Origin: Streptomonospora alba
GTDB lineage: Bacteria > Actinomycetota > Actinomycetes > Streptosporangiales > Streptosporangiaceae
Direction of reading: 5' to 3'
Length of the DNA: 64,000 bases
Assembly: GCF_000826685.1 (NCBI RefSeq)
Contig: NZ_JROO01000028.1
Coordinates: 1 to 64,000 of the forward strand
Numbering within the stretch: the stretch's first letter is position 1; each line of letters starts with the position of its first letter. Made by a program: the position numbers and the translations under genes. This document shows positions 47,093-59,170 of this stretch, piece by piece. The notes below the pieces were generated by a model. It ran no database searches and had not been told where the DNA came from. It was given only the letters and a program-made list of their open reading frames with translations.

Positions 47093-47203
47093 CGTTCTCA
47101 GCTCCTTGGTAGCTGGGGACCACGCCCCCGGACGTTGCTGCGTCGCGGGGGTCTTTCTATGGCCAACAGCATGACCCCGCGTATACCGCTCGTCCATGAA
47201 TAT

Positions 47204-47215
47204 CGCTGAAGAGCG
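47204..47215. promoter_or_regulatory. Inverted repeat CGCT-GAAG-AGCG in the divergent regulator promoter
   Basis: It lies in an AT-rich stretch with TTTTATAGG just after it, 57 bases before the regulator ATG and 112 bases before the divergent operon start. It is a candidate operator for the XRE protein, which in this family often controls its own locus. Confidence 0.35.
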
Positions 47216-47271
47216 AAATCATTTTATAGGAAGCGGTTGCCGGCGGTCGGTTGGCGGTAGAAACTGAATTC

Positions 47272-48087
47272 ATGGTGAAACCCAAGAACCCCGCCTTTCG
47301 GTCCTTCGGGCAGGCGGTGCGAAAGTGGCGCGATGTCGCAGGTATGACACAGACTCAGCTCGCCCGAGCGGCCCGCATATCCCAGTCGCAGCTCAGCTCG
47401 ATTGAGACTGGCGCAAAAGGTACAAGCGCGGATCAGGTTCGCAGGATCGATGGCGTTCTTACCGCCGGTGGGGACTTGGTGAAACGGTGGAACGAGCTCG
47501 ACGATGAGAGCAGGGGGTTCGCTGCTTGGTTCCTTGACGTGGTCTCGATCGAGCGCGAGGCATCCGAGATCAGGGTCTATCAGCCGCTAAGTGTCCCCGG
47601 ACTGATTCAGACACCGGGCTATGCCCGCGCCATCACTCAGCAAGGGCACCCCGAATTGACCCGATCGGAGGTTGACGAGCGCGTAGCCGCAAGGTCGGAT
47701 CGGCAGGCGATCCTCGAAGATCCGGACGGCCCGATGGTGCGAGTAGTGGTGGAAGAGCATGTCCTTCGCCGCCCGACAGGCGGATATGACATCATGCGAG
47801 CGCAGTTGGAACACTTGGCTAAAGTGTCCCGCTCGTCACGCTTGTCCCTACAAGTAGTACCCATGGCCTCGACCGTGCATCCGGGGACAGACGGCGCGTT
47901 CCACGTCTTCACCGTCCCGGGGCGGGGGCCCGTTGTCTATACGGAGTCGCGCCGGTATGGGAACGCGTCGGATGACCAGGAAGCCTTCGAAGATTACATG
48001 TCGGTCTTTGCGGAGATTCGAGGGATAGCGCTTCCCCCGGAGGCCTCCCGGGAGTTGGTCGGCAAGATCGAGGAGGAGTTCAAATGA
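47272..48087 (+). CDS. XRE family regulator with DUF5753 domain (WhiJ-type)
   Basis: 271 residues. The N-terminal helix-turn-helix ('AGMTQTQLARAARISQSQLSSIETG', quoted region about 24-48) is followed by the DUF5753 domain with its 'VYQPLSVPGLIQTPGYARAI' signature. These regulators act with a small DUF397 partner in actinomycete development and antibiotic control. The DUF397 gene overlaps by ATGA. Codon use is less GC-biased than the neighbours. ATG 47272 is chosen; TTG 47251 is possible. Confidence 0.92.
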   Translation: MVKPKNPAFRSFGQAVRKWRDVAGMTQTQLARAARISQSQLSSIETGAKGTSADQVRRIDGVLTAGGDLVKRWNELDDESRGFAAWFLDVVSIEREASEIRVYQPLSVPGLIQTPGYARAITQQGHPELTRSEVDERVAARSDRQAILEDPDGPMVRVVVEEHVLRRPTGGYDIMRAQLEHLAKVSRSSRLSLQVVPMASTVHPGTDGAFHVFTVPGRGPVVYTESRRYGNASDDQEAFEDYMSVFAEIRGIALPPEASRELVGKIEEEFK

Positions 48088-48263
48088 GTGGCACCCGAAA
48101 ATGGCACAAGAGCAGCTACAGCAGTGGCGGAGCTGACAACTGCGTCGAGGTTGCCGAGGGCGTCCAGACCCTCGTGCGCGACACCCGGCACCGCGAGCAC
48201 GGCCACCTCGTGTTCCCCGCGCAGGAGTGGCAGGCCTTCCTCGCCGGTATCAAAGACTTCTAA
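48084..48263 (+). CDS. DUF397 domain protein
   Basis: 59-residue partner of the upstream XRE regulator. The family pattern is complete: 'WHKSSYSSGGADNCVEVA', then 'VRDT' and 'FPAQEWQAFLAGIK'. The ATG overlaps the regulator stop (ATGA), so the two are translated together; in characterised pairs the small protein is thought to modulate the DNA-binding protein. Confidence 0.95.
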   Translation: MSGTRKWHKSSYSSGGADNCVEVAEGVQTLVRDTRHREHGHLVFPAQEWQAFLAGIKDF

Positions 48264-48279
48264 CCGCCAGACCCCCCAC

Positions 48280-48316
48280 GAGCCTCCGCCGGTTCCGGCG
48301 GGGGCTCGACCGTTTT
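48280..48316 (+). terminator. Terminator after the XRE-DUF397 pair
   Basis: Stem GAGCC-T-CCGCCG / CGGCGG-G-GGCTC (48280-48307) with one T-G wobble, followed by TTTT at 48313-48316; 17 bases after the stop. Confidence 0.8.
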
Positions 48317-48335
48317 CAGGGGGTCCGCAGGCCGC

Positions 48336-48362
48336 TTGACACGAAGTGCTTGTGTGTAAACA
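48336..48362 (+). promoter_or_regulatory. Candidate promoter of the P450 gene
   Basis: TTGACA (48336-48341) is a perfect -35 box. TAAACA (48357-48362) 15 bases later is the nearest -10-like sequence in an AT-richer stretch; AAGGAG follows at 48391. Confidence 0.5.
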
Positions 48363-48406
48363 GTGTGGGTGACGTTTCCGGTATATCCGCAAGGAGTGCT
48401 CCCTCC

Positions 48407-49675
<1,269 letters not shown>

Positions 49676-49682
49676 CGGCACC

Positions 49683-49713
49683 GGCGAGCCGCCGCGCGGG
49701 CGGCGGGCTCGCC
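49683..49713 (+). terminator. Terminator after the P450 gene
   Basis: A 13-bp stem GGCGAGCCGCCGC / GCGGCGGGCTCGCC with one bulged G (49683-49695, 49700-49713), 7 bases after the stop. Confidence 0.65.
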
Positions 49714-49849
49714 TGACACGGGAAACGGGTACACACCGTGACCGTATAAGGCGGTACCGTTGTCGTCCGGTCGCGCAGGTGCGAAGACGGTGCTCAAGCG
49801 TTGCCGGGGCCGCTGGTTGTCGATTACTTCACACCGGCCGTTATTTTGC

Positions 49850-49862
49850 GTAAGTTTCTTAC
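49850..49862. promoter_or_regulatory. Palindrome GTAAGTTTCTTAC upstream of the sugar ABC operon
   Basis: Perfect 5-bp arms around TTT in an AT-rich patch 36 bases before the binding-protein start. The position suits a repressor operator, for example a LacI- or ROK-type sugar regulator; the AAACTT-containing core loosely recalls ROK-type sites. Confidence 0.45.
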
Positions 49863-49898
49863 CACCCGGGGGGATCGCGAGTGGACGGGAGATCTCCG

Positions 49899-51176
49899 AT
49901 GGCACGCACCTGCGCCCGACGACCGCGAGCCGCCGCGGCGGCCGCCGCCCTGGCCCTCCTCGCCGCCGCGTGCGGCGGGGGAGGCGGCGACGGCGAAGGC
50001 CAGACCCTCGACGTCTGGATCATGGAAGGCACCCACCCCGACGCCACCGCCTACTTCGACGACATCGGCGAGCGGTTCCGCGAACAGACCGGCGCCGAGG
50101 TCGACGTGGAGTTCGTGCCCTGGGCCGACGCCCACGACAAGTTCACCACCGCCATCGCCGGCAACACCATGCCCGACGTCGCCGAGGTCGGCACCACCTG
50201 GACCACGGAGTTCGCCGGTGCGGGCGCGCTGGCGGACCTCTCCGACCACGTCGGCTCGACCGACGCCTACGTGCCCGGCCTGACCGAGGCCGGCACGTTC
50301 GACGGCGGCCTCTACGGCGTGCCCTGGTACGCCGGTGTGCGCGCCGTCATCTACCGCACCGACGTCTTCGAGGATCTCGGCCTGGAGGAGCCCACCACCT
50401 GGGAGGAACTGCGCGAGACGGCCATCACCGTCTCCGAGGAGCGCGACGGCATGACCGCCTTCCCCGTGCCGGGCGACGCCGTCTACCAGGCGCTGCCCTT
50501 CGTCTGGGGCAACGGCGCCGATATCGCCTCCTCCTCCGACGGGCGGTGGAGCTCAGGGCTGGACTCCGCCCAGGCGCGCGAAGGTCTCTCCTTCTACACC
50601 GGCCTCGCCCTGGAGGACGGCGTCTCCAGCACGGGTGCCGGAACCTGGAAGGAGACCGACCTCCAGGACAACTTCATCTCCGGCGACGTCGCCATGATGA
50701 TCGGCGGCAGCTGGACGCCCGCCGCCATACTGGAGGCCAACCCCGACCTGGAGGGCGACATCGGCGCCTTCCCGATCCCCGGCCCCGACGGCGGCTACAG
50801 CCCGTCCTTCCTCGGCGGCTCGCACCTGTCCGTCTTCAACGCCGCCGAGGACCCCGATCTGGCCTGGTCCTACGTCGAGACGGTGACCAACGACGACAAC
50901 GCCCGCCGCTGGTCCGAGGCCACCACCTACTTCCCCGGCAAGCGGAAGCAACTGGAGCCCTACACCGCCTCCGACGACCCGCTCGTGCGGCCCTTCGCCG
51001 AGCAGATGAGCGAGGCCGGGCGCGGCCTGCCCGCCACCGAGAACTTCGGCAAGGTGCAGGGCGACATGGTGCTGGAGGCCATGCTGCAGGACATCCTCAA
51101 CGAGGAGGCGACGGTGGGGGAGGCCACCGCGCGCGCCGCCGAGGAGGTCGAAGGCATCCTCAACGAAGGCTCCTGA
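49899..51176 (+). CDS. Sugar ABC transporter substrate-binding lipoprotein
   Basis: 425-residue extracellular solute-binding protein (family 1). A lipoprotein signal leads to Cys25 ('LALLAAACGG'). The mature part shows the family's 'WADAHDKFTTAIAGNTMPDVAEVG' and 'SFLGGSHLSVFNAAEDPDLAWSYVE' segments. It binds a mono- or oligosaccharide outside the membrane. ATG 49899 with GGGAGA upstream is preferred to GTG 49881. The permease gene follows after 4 bases. Confidence 0.93.
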   Translation: MARTCARRPRAAAAAAALALLAAACGGGGGDGEGQTLDVWIMEGTHPDATAYFDDIGERFREQTGAEVDVEFVPWADAHDKFTTAIAGNTMPDVAEVGTTWTTEFAGAGALADLSDHVGSTDAYVPGLTEAGTFDGGLYGVPWYAGVRAVIYRTDVFEDLGLEEPTTWEELRETAITVSEERDGMTAFPVPGDAVYQALPFVWGNGADIASSSDGRWSSGLDSAQAREGLSFYTGLALEDGVSSTGAGTWKETDLQDNFISGDVAMMIGGSWTPAAILEANPDLEGDIGAFPIPGPDGGYSPSFLGGSHLSVFNAAEDPDLAWSYVETVTNDDNARRWSEATTYFPGKRKQLEPYTASDDPLVRPFAEQMSEAGRGLPATENFGKVQGDMVLEAMLQDILNEEATVGEATARAAEEVEGILNEGS

Positions 51177-51180
51177 ACCC

Positions 51181-52206
51181 GTGGCCGACCCCCTCACCAC
51201 CCGGCAGGCCGGCGTGCCCGGAGCCCCGGTGCGCGCACCGGGGCCGAGGAGGAGCGGCGCGCCGGCCGCGGCCGGGCGCAGCGGTCCCCGCCGCCCCCGG
51301 CTGAGCGCCCGCACCCGGCGGCGCTGGCTGCCCTGGACGCTGCTCGCCCCCGCCCTGGCGGTCATCGCGGTCCTGCTGCTGTTGCCGCTGGGGCGCGTGG
51401 TGTGGCTGTCGGTGCAGGACTACGGCCTCGACAACGTCGTATCGGGACGCAGCGACTACATCGGGCTGGACAACTACGCCCGCCTGCTCACCGACCGCTA
51501 CCTGTGGACCGTCGCGCTGCCCAACACCGCGGTGTTCGCCCTGGTCGCCGTGGTCGGCACGGTGGTCTTCGGCACCCTTGTCGCGCTGCTGCTCAACACC
51601 CTCAGCAGGATCGCCCGCACCGCGGTGCTCGGCTGCGTCCTGATCGCCTGGGCCATGCCCGCGGTCTCGGGCACCTACGTGTGGATCTGGATCTTCGACG
51701 TCGACGACGGGCCGGTACGGCGGCTGCTGCAGGCCGTCGGCATCGTGGGACCCGAGGGGTACAACTGGTTCGCCGAACGGGTGACGTTCTACGCCGTCGC
51801 CGCGCTCAACGTCATCCACCACGGGTTCCCGTTCGTGGCGGTGACCGTTCTCGCCGGACTGCTGACCATCCCGCGCGAGCTGCACGAGGCGGCGCTGCTG
51901 GACGGCGCCGGCGCCTGGCAGCGGTTCCGCAACGTCACGGTCCCCACCATCCGCCCGGTCTTCGCCGTGGTCACCATCCTCTCCACCATCTGGGACTTCA
52001 AGGTGTTCGCGCAGGTCTACCTGATGCCCGGCGGGTCGGGCGGCAACCGCGACGTGCTCAACCTCGGCGTGTGGTCCTACGTGCGCTCCTTCGCCAACCA
52101 GTCCTACGGCCTGGGATCGGCCATCGCCGTGCTGCTCACGCTGATGCTGCTGGCGATCACGGTCGGCTACCTGCGCACCATCTTCCGCGACGAGGAGCTG
52201 CGGTGA
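51181..52206 (+). CDS. Sugar ABC transporter permease (MalF type)
   Basis: 341 residues with a long basic Pro/Ala-rich N-terminus and six membrane helices. The EAA loop 'EAALLDGAGAWQRFRNVTVP' contacts the ATPase. It forms the channel with the downstream permease. It overlaps the next gene by GTGA. Confidence 0.93.
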   Translation: MADPLTTRQAGVPGAPVRAPGPRRSGAPAAAGRSGPRRPRLSARTRRRWLPWTLLAPALAVIAVLLLLPLGRVVWLSVQDYGLDNVVSGRSDYIGLDNYARLLTDRYLWTVALPNTAVFALVAVVGTVVFGTLVALLLNTLSRIARTAVLGCVLIAWAMPAVSGTYVWIWIFDVDDGPVRRLLQAVGIVGPEGYNWFAERVTFYAVAALNVIHHGFPFVAVTVLAGLLTIPRELHEAALLDGAGAWQRFRNVTVPTIRPVFAVVTILSTIWDFKVFAQVYLMPGGSGGNRDVLNLGVWSYVRSFANQSYGLGSAIAVLLTLMLLAITVGYLRTIFRDEELR

Positions 52207-53051
52207 GCGCCCGCGGCCGCCGCGGACCCGCCGCGCGCCGCCTGGCGCGCCCGGCGCTGCGCGCCCTGGCGGTGGCGGGAGTACTGGCCTTCACGCTGTT
52301 CCCCGCCTACTTCATGCTCGTCAGCGCGCTGTCGGAGGGGCCGTCCTCGGGCACCGACGCGCTGCTGCCCACCTCGATGACCTGGGAGAACTTCCGCTTC
52401 GTGCTGGCCGAGGCCGGGTTCCTGCGCTACCTGGGCAACTCGCTGGCCGTCGCCGGGCTGACGGTCGTCGGCAGCAGCGTGCTGGCCCTGCTGGCGGCGG
52501 TCGCGGTGGCCCGGTTCCGGTTCCGCCTGCGCACCACCGTGCTCGTGCTGGTGCTGACCGTGCAGATGGTGCCGCTGGAGGCCCTGGTCATCCCGTTGTT
52601 CCTGCAGGTGCGCGACCTGCAGATGCTCAACTCGCTGCTCGGCCTGGCAGCCGTCTACATCGCCCTGGCGCTGCCGTTCGCGGTGTGGATGCTGCGCGGG
52701 TTCGCCGCCGCCGTGCCCGCCGAGGTCGAGGAGGCCGCCTACATCGACGGCTGCTCGTGGGGCCGGATGTTCTGGTCGGTGCTGTTTCCGCTGGTGGCAC
52801 CCGGGCTGGTGGCCACCGGCGTCTTCTCCTTCATCACCGCCTGGAACGAGTTCATCCTGGCGCTGACCTTCATGAACCAGTCCGACAAGTACACCGTGGC
52901 CGTGGGGCTGCGGCAGTTCTTCGGCCAGTACACCACCGACTGGAGTTCGGTCATGGCCGCCTCCACGGTCATCACCCTGCCCGTGATGGCGTTCTTCCTG
53001 CTCGTGCAGCGCGGGCTGGTCGCCGGACTCACCCAGGGAGCGGTCAAGTGA
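52203..53051 (+). CDS. Sugar ABC transporter permease (MalG type)
   Basis: 282 residues, six helices, EAA loop 'EEAAYIDGCSWGRMFWSVLFP'. It is the second channel subunit. No ATPase gene accompanies the operon, as is common in actinomycetes, where a shared MsiK-type ATPase serves many sugar importers. Its stop overlaps a GTG that opens a 15-codon frame ending at 53095, possibly the stub of a lost downstream gene such as a glycosidase. Confidence 0.93.
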   Translation: MSARGRRGPAARRLARPALRALAVAGVLAFTLFPAYFMLVSALSEGPSSGTDALLPTSMTWENFRFVLAEAGFLRYLGNSLAVAGLTVVGSSVLALLAAVAVARFRFRLRTTVLVLVLTVQMVPLEALVIPLFLQVRDLQMLNSLLGLAAVYIALALPFAVWMLRGFAAAVPAEVEEAAYIDGCSWGRMFWSVLFPLVAPGLVATGVFSFITAWNEFILALTFMNQSDKYTVAVGLRQFFGQYTTDWSSVMAASTVITLPVMAFFLLVQRGLVAGLTQGAVK

Positions 53052-53244
53052 GCAGCGGAGCCGCAGCCGTCCGGCTACCGCAGCGAGGCGCGTAGCGCCA
53101 CCGGAGCGACGTGCCGGGCCGGAACCGCCGGCTTCAGGCGCGGGGCGGGGCTCGCGACCGGCGCGCCCGCGCCTTGACCGCCCGCCCCGGGTTCGCAAAG
53201 GTGGCGGCTGACGACAGCCGGGACGCGCCGCACGAAGGGGCGAT

Positions 53245-53469
53245 ATGGACGCCGAGTCGACCGAGCACCCGATCGAACCCGAGGCCCCGTGGCCCAGAAG
53301 CCCCACGACCGTGCAGATCCGCTGCAACTCCTGCATGCAGCTGCGCTACTTCGCCGACCGCCACGCCGACCACCTCGGCGAGTACAGCCCGGGGCCGCAC
53401 TGCAAGTCCTGCGGCAAGCCGATCGAGTTCCGCTGCGTGGTCTGCGGCGCCCAATGGCGGCCGCTGTGA
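53245..53469 (+). CDS. Small zinc-ribbon protein
   Basis: 74 residues with three CxxC pairs ('CNSC', 'CKSC', 'CVVC') spaced as in a double zinc ribbon, plus a final Cys-free tail 'AQWRPL'. Such proteins often bind nucleic acid or a partner. ATG 53245 has GAAGGGG upstream. No family name is assigned. It is convergent with the acyl-CoA synthetase gene. Confidence 0.75.
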   Translation: MDAESTEHPIEPEAPWPRSPTTVQIRCNSCMQLRYFADRHADHLGEYSPGPHCKSCGKPIEFRCVVCGAQWRPL

Positions 53470-53577
53470 CCCCCGCCGGGAGGCCGCCGCTTCCGGGGCG
53501 GACCGGCCCCGCCGACGGGGGAGCGGCGCCCGCACGACGCACCTGCCCACGTCGTCGTGCGGGGCCGAAACCGCCCC

Positions 53578-55119
53578 TCAGCGCAGTTCGCGCTTGAGGA
53601 TCTTGCCGGTCGCCGTCATCGGCAGCGAGTCGCGGAACTCGACCAGCCGGGGATACTTGTAGGCGGCCATCCGCTCCTTGCACCACTCCAGGAGCTGCTC
53701 CTGGGTCAGCGAGGCGCCCTCCTCGCGGATGATGTACGCCTTGATCTCCTCGCCGTGCGACTCGTGCTCGACGCCCACCACCGCGGCCAGGCTGACCTCG
53801 GGGTGCGTCATCAGCACCTCCTCCAGCTCGCGCGGGTACACGTTGTAGCCGCCCCGGATGATCATGTCCTTGGAGCGGTCGACGATGAAGTAGAAGCCCT
53901 CCTCGTCGCGGCGCGCGATGTCGCCGGTGCGGAACCAGCCGTCGCTGAACACCTGCGCGTTGGCGTCGGGGCGGTTGTGATACCCCTTCATCACGCAGTG
54001 GCCGCGCACCGCGATCTCGCCGGGCCCCTCGCCCTCCACGGCGTTGAACTCGCTGTCGACCAGCTTCATCTCGACGCCCCAGACGGGTCGGCCGATCGAG
54101 CCCGTCTTGGCCTTGACCTTCGGATTGTTGAAGGAGACCACCGGCGAGGTCTCCGAGAGCCCGTAGCCCTCCAGCACCTCCACCCCGAAGCGGTCCTTCA
54201 TGTTGCGCTGCACCTCGCCGGGCAGTGCGCTGCCGCCCGAGACCGCGGTGCCCAGGTTGGAGGTGATGGCCGCCATGTCGTGGTCGCCCTTGGCGCCCAG
54301 CAGGCCCCAGTACATGGTGGGCACCCCCGCGAAGACGGTCACGTGCTCCTTCTCCATCAGCGACAGCGCCTCGTCGGCGTCGAAGCGGGCCTGCAGCACC
54401 AGGGTCGCGTGCCGGTACAGGCCGCAGTTCAGCATCGTCGTCTGGCCGAAGATGTGGAACAGCGGCAGCACCGTCAGGTAGACGTCGCGGTCGGCCCTCT
54501 CGAACAGCGAATCCGAGGCCACCGCGTTGAACAGCAGGTTCATGTGCGACAGCTCGGCGCCCTTGGGAGAGCCGGTGGTGCCGCTGGTGTAGATGAGGAC
54601 GGCGGTGTCGTCGGCCTCGGTCTGGACCGTGGAGAAGGCTCCGGTGGTGCCGGCCAGCGCGGCCCACAGGGTCTCGGCGCCGTCGATCTCGGACTCCGTG
54701 GCGCCGGGGGAGCCCGGCAGGTCGATGTAGGTCTCGCAGGAGTCGGTCTCGTTGAAGGCGGCGAACGCCCGCTCGCCCAGCGGCAGGTCGGGCGTGCCGG
54801 TGAAGGCGAACAGCGCCTTGGCCCCCGAGTCCTCCAGGTGGAACGCGATCTCGCGGGAGGTCAGCAGTACGTTGAGCGGTACCACCACGGCCCCGGCCTT
54901 GAGCGCGCCGAAGTAGACGAACGGGAAGTAGGGCGTGTTGGGACTGGCAAGGGCGACGCGGTCACCGCGCTTGACGCCGCGCGCGGTGAGCAGCTCGGCC
55001 ACCTGGTTGGCGATCATGTTCGCCGTGGCGTAATCGATCCGCAGGTCACCGAATACCAGGCAGTCGCGGTCGGGGACCGCCCGGGCGCCGTCTTCGAGAA
55101 GTGCGGCGAGGTTGAGCAT
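53578..55119 (-). CDS. Long-chain fatty acid--CoA ligase (AMP-forming)
   Basis: 513-residue ANL-superfamily enzyme that activates a carboxylic acid via an acyl-adenylate. The P-loop 'YTSGTTGSPKG' (177-187), 'GYGLSETSPVV', 'GWFRTGD' and catalytic Lys506 in 'ATGKILKREL' are intact. FadD-type fatty acid specificity is likely, but aryl or other short acids cannot be excluded. The lipoprotein gene lies 94 bases upstream on the same strand. Confidence 0.92.
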   Translation of the reverse strand: MLNLAALLEDGARAVPDRDCLVFGDLRIDYATANMIANQVAELLTARGVKRGDRVALASPNTPYFPFVYFGALKAGAVVVPLNVLLTSREIAFHLEDSGAKALFAFTGTPDLPLGERAFAAFNETDSCETYIDLPGSPGATESEIDGAETLWAALAGTTGAFSTVQTEADDTAVLIYTSGTTGSPKGAELSHMNLLFNAVASDSLFERADRDVYLTVLPLFHIFGQTTMLNCGLYRHATLVLQARFDADEALSLMEKEHVTVFAGVPTMYWGLLGAKGDHDMAAITSNLGTAVSGGSALPGEVQRNMKDRFGVEVLEGYGLSETSPVVSFNNPKVKAKTGSIGRPVWGVEMKLVDSEFNAVEGEGPGEIAVRGHCVMKGYHNRPDANAQVFSDGWFRTGDIARRDEEGFYFIVDRSKDMIIRGGYNVYPRELEEVLMTHPEVSLAAVVGVEHESHGEEIKAYIIREEGASLTQEQLLEWCKERMAAYKYPRLVEFRDSLPMTATGKILKRELR

Positions 55120-55213
55120 GGCGCCTCCAGCTGTGCGAGGTGGTTTCGGTCACTGTTCTACCGCACAGTAACTTGGTTGCGGCTGGTGGGGTAGTTGCCA
55201 CCGGCGCCGGGCG

Positions 55214-55636
55214 TCATTCCTCGTCGCGCATCAGCGTCACGCTCGCCGGCTGGGCCTGGGACTCGCTGATCCCGATCTCGGAGACCCGCCAGGACGCCCC
55301 GCCGGCCTCAAGATGATCGCCCAGGCTGAGCGTGTACTCGGAGGGCGGACCGTCCGGGGGCAGGGCCGTGATCACCACGGTCGGCTCCGTCCCGTCCTCG
55401 TAGCCGGTCAGCTCCAGTTCGACGGGCTCGTCTGCGCCCTCGGCGGCGACCGAGGCCGAGGCGCCCTCCATCAACTGGACGCGGTCGTTGTCCACCCCGA
55501 GAACCGGGGCGGAGCTGCTCGGCGCGGGCTCGGGCGCGCCCTGGGCGCAGGCCGCGGCTCCCGCCAGCAGGGCGGCCGCCGCAGCGGCGGCGATCGCGAT
55601 CCGAGGGGTGCGGCGGGCGGCGTCGAACACGGTCAT
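55214..55636 (-). CDS. Small exported (lipo)protein
   Basis: 140 residues with an Ala-rich signal segment and a Cys at the expected lipoprotein position ('LLAGAAACAQG'; the -3 residue is Ala, so lipidation is probable rather than certain). The mature part is beta-rich: 'VELELTGYEDGTEPTVVITALPP', 'SYTLSLGDHLEAGG'-like strands and 'WRVSEIGISESQAQPASVTLMRDEE'. Unknown family. ATG 55636 is preceded by GGAG at 9 bases. Confidence 0.7.
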   Translation of the reverse strand: MTVFDAARRTPRIAIAAAAAAALLAGAAACAQGAPEPAPSSSAPVLGVDNDRVQLMEGASASVAAEGADEPVELELTGYEDGTEPTVVITALPPDGPPSEYTLSLGDHLEAGGASWRVSEIGISESQAQPASVTLMRDEE

Positions 55637-55884
55637 CTTCGGTGGATCTCCACGGATTCGGGGGATGGCGCGCGCAGGGCGCACCGGCGGGGCAGCGGTG
55701 GCGGGGGCCGGCTCGGCGCAGTGCCGGCGCGGCTCAGGGAAGGGAAGGGGCGAATACGGGGAGGCCCTCCGACCCCATTCTCCCATCGCCGCGGTGAACC
55801 GGGCGCAACGGAACCTTTTCCCGGCGGCGTATTCGGTTAGTAGGCCCCTAAGCGAGCCACACGGACGACCCCGAGGAGTCCGCG

Positions 55885-56451
55885 ATGCCCATGTGGATTT
55901 GGACCATCGGAATCCTGGTCCTGGCGACCGCGGTGTTTGCGACCTGGCGCCTGGTGCAGTTGACCGACCAACCGCGTACCTACTTCCGCGCCGGCCTGGC
56001 CGACCCCCAGCGCCGCCGCTTCCCCTGGCGGCAGCGCGGCGCGTTCGCACCGCAGACCGTCGTCGAGGAGACCACCGACCGCGGTGCCATGGAGACCGAC
56101 ATCGACCACGAGACGGCCCTCGCCATCGAGGGCGAGCGCCACGAGACCACGCCCATCACCACCGACGTCGACCGCGAGACCCGCCGACTGCTCGACGAAG
56201 AGGCGACCGGGCGCCCCGCCCTGGAGCGCGACGCCGAGATCCACCGCCCGGTCCCGGAGGAGGCCGAGCTCGAACCCGAACCCGTCCGCCAGCGCCGCCT
56301 CGCCGCCGAGGAGCACGAACGCGCCGCCATCGAGTTCCGCCGCGCGGCCGGCGCCCGCGATTCCCAAGGCGCCCCCGCCGACGAACCCGCCGAGGGCAGG
56401 TCCGGAGCCATCCCCCGTCCCGGGGAAATCCGGAGAGACCGCAAGAGGTAG
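55885..56451 (+). CDS. Membrane-anchored hypothetical protein with charged tail
   Basis: 188 residues: one N-terminal helix (MWIWTIGILVLATAVFATWRLV) as an anchor, then a hydrophilic Glu/Arg-rich, probably disordered or coiled cytoplasmic region. No domain is recognised. A strong hairpin follows, so it is probably monocistronic. Confidence 0.65.
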   Translation: MPMWIWTIGILVLATAVFATWRLVQLTDQPRTYFRAGLADPQRRRFPWRQRGAFAPQTVVEETTDRGAMETDIDHETALAIEGERHETTPITTDVDRETRRLLDEEATGRPALERDAEIHRPVPEEAELEPEPVRQRRLAAEEHERAAIEFRRAAGARDSQGAPADEPAEGRSGAIPRPGEIRRDRKR

Positions 56452-56472
56452 GGCGGCGTCCGCCTGATCCCA

Positions 56473-56502
56473 CCCCCGGCCGCAGGCCGCACCGGCCGGG
56501 GG
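56473..56502 (+). terminator. Hairpin between the membrane protein gene and leuS
   Basis: Perfect 10-bp stem CCCCCGGCCG/CGGCCGGGGG (56473-56482, 56493-56502) with a 10-base loop, 21 bases after the stop. Confidence 0.6.
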
Positions 56503-56539
56503 CGCCGCCGCGGCGTCCGGGGAGCGTCCCGAACCGCGC

Positions 56540-56671
56540 TAACCTTGGTGCGAAGACCCGGCTGGCAGCCCGCCGCGGTGGCGCCGACCCCCGAGGGCGC
56601 GCGGCGACGAAGCCGCGACCTCCCAGCCGCCACGTGCCCTCAAGTGCGACCGGTTAGAGGACGAACCAGCG
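56540..56671 (+). promoter_or_regulatory. leuS promoter and leader
   Basis: TAACCT (56540-56545), identical to the rplU -10 box, would start a transcript with a ~120-nt leader. The leader is GC-rich and can fold, but a T-box antiterminator (TGGNACCGCG) is not present. Confidence 0.4.
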
Positions 56672-59167
<2,496 letters not shown>

Positions 59168-59170
59168 CGA

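Noticed and set aside
53075-53200. Possible C-terminal tail of a minus-strand hydrolase beyond the ABC operon
   Set aside because: The open minus frame extends only as part of a shadow of the acyl-CoA synthetase region and shows no recognisable motif.
53490-53570. Terminators between the zinc-ribbon gene and the acyl-CoA synthetase gene
   Set aside because: Several overlapping GC stems can be drawn, but none is clearly better than chance in this composition.
56546-56671. T-box riboswitch in the leuS leader
   Set aside because: A GGTGGCGCCG stretch recalls the antiterminator, but the TGGNACCGCG core and a specifier stem are not present.
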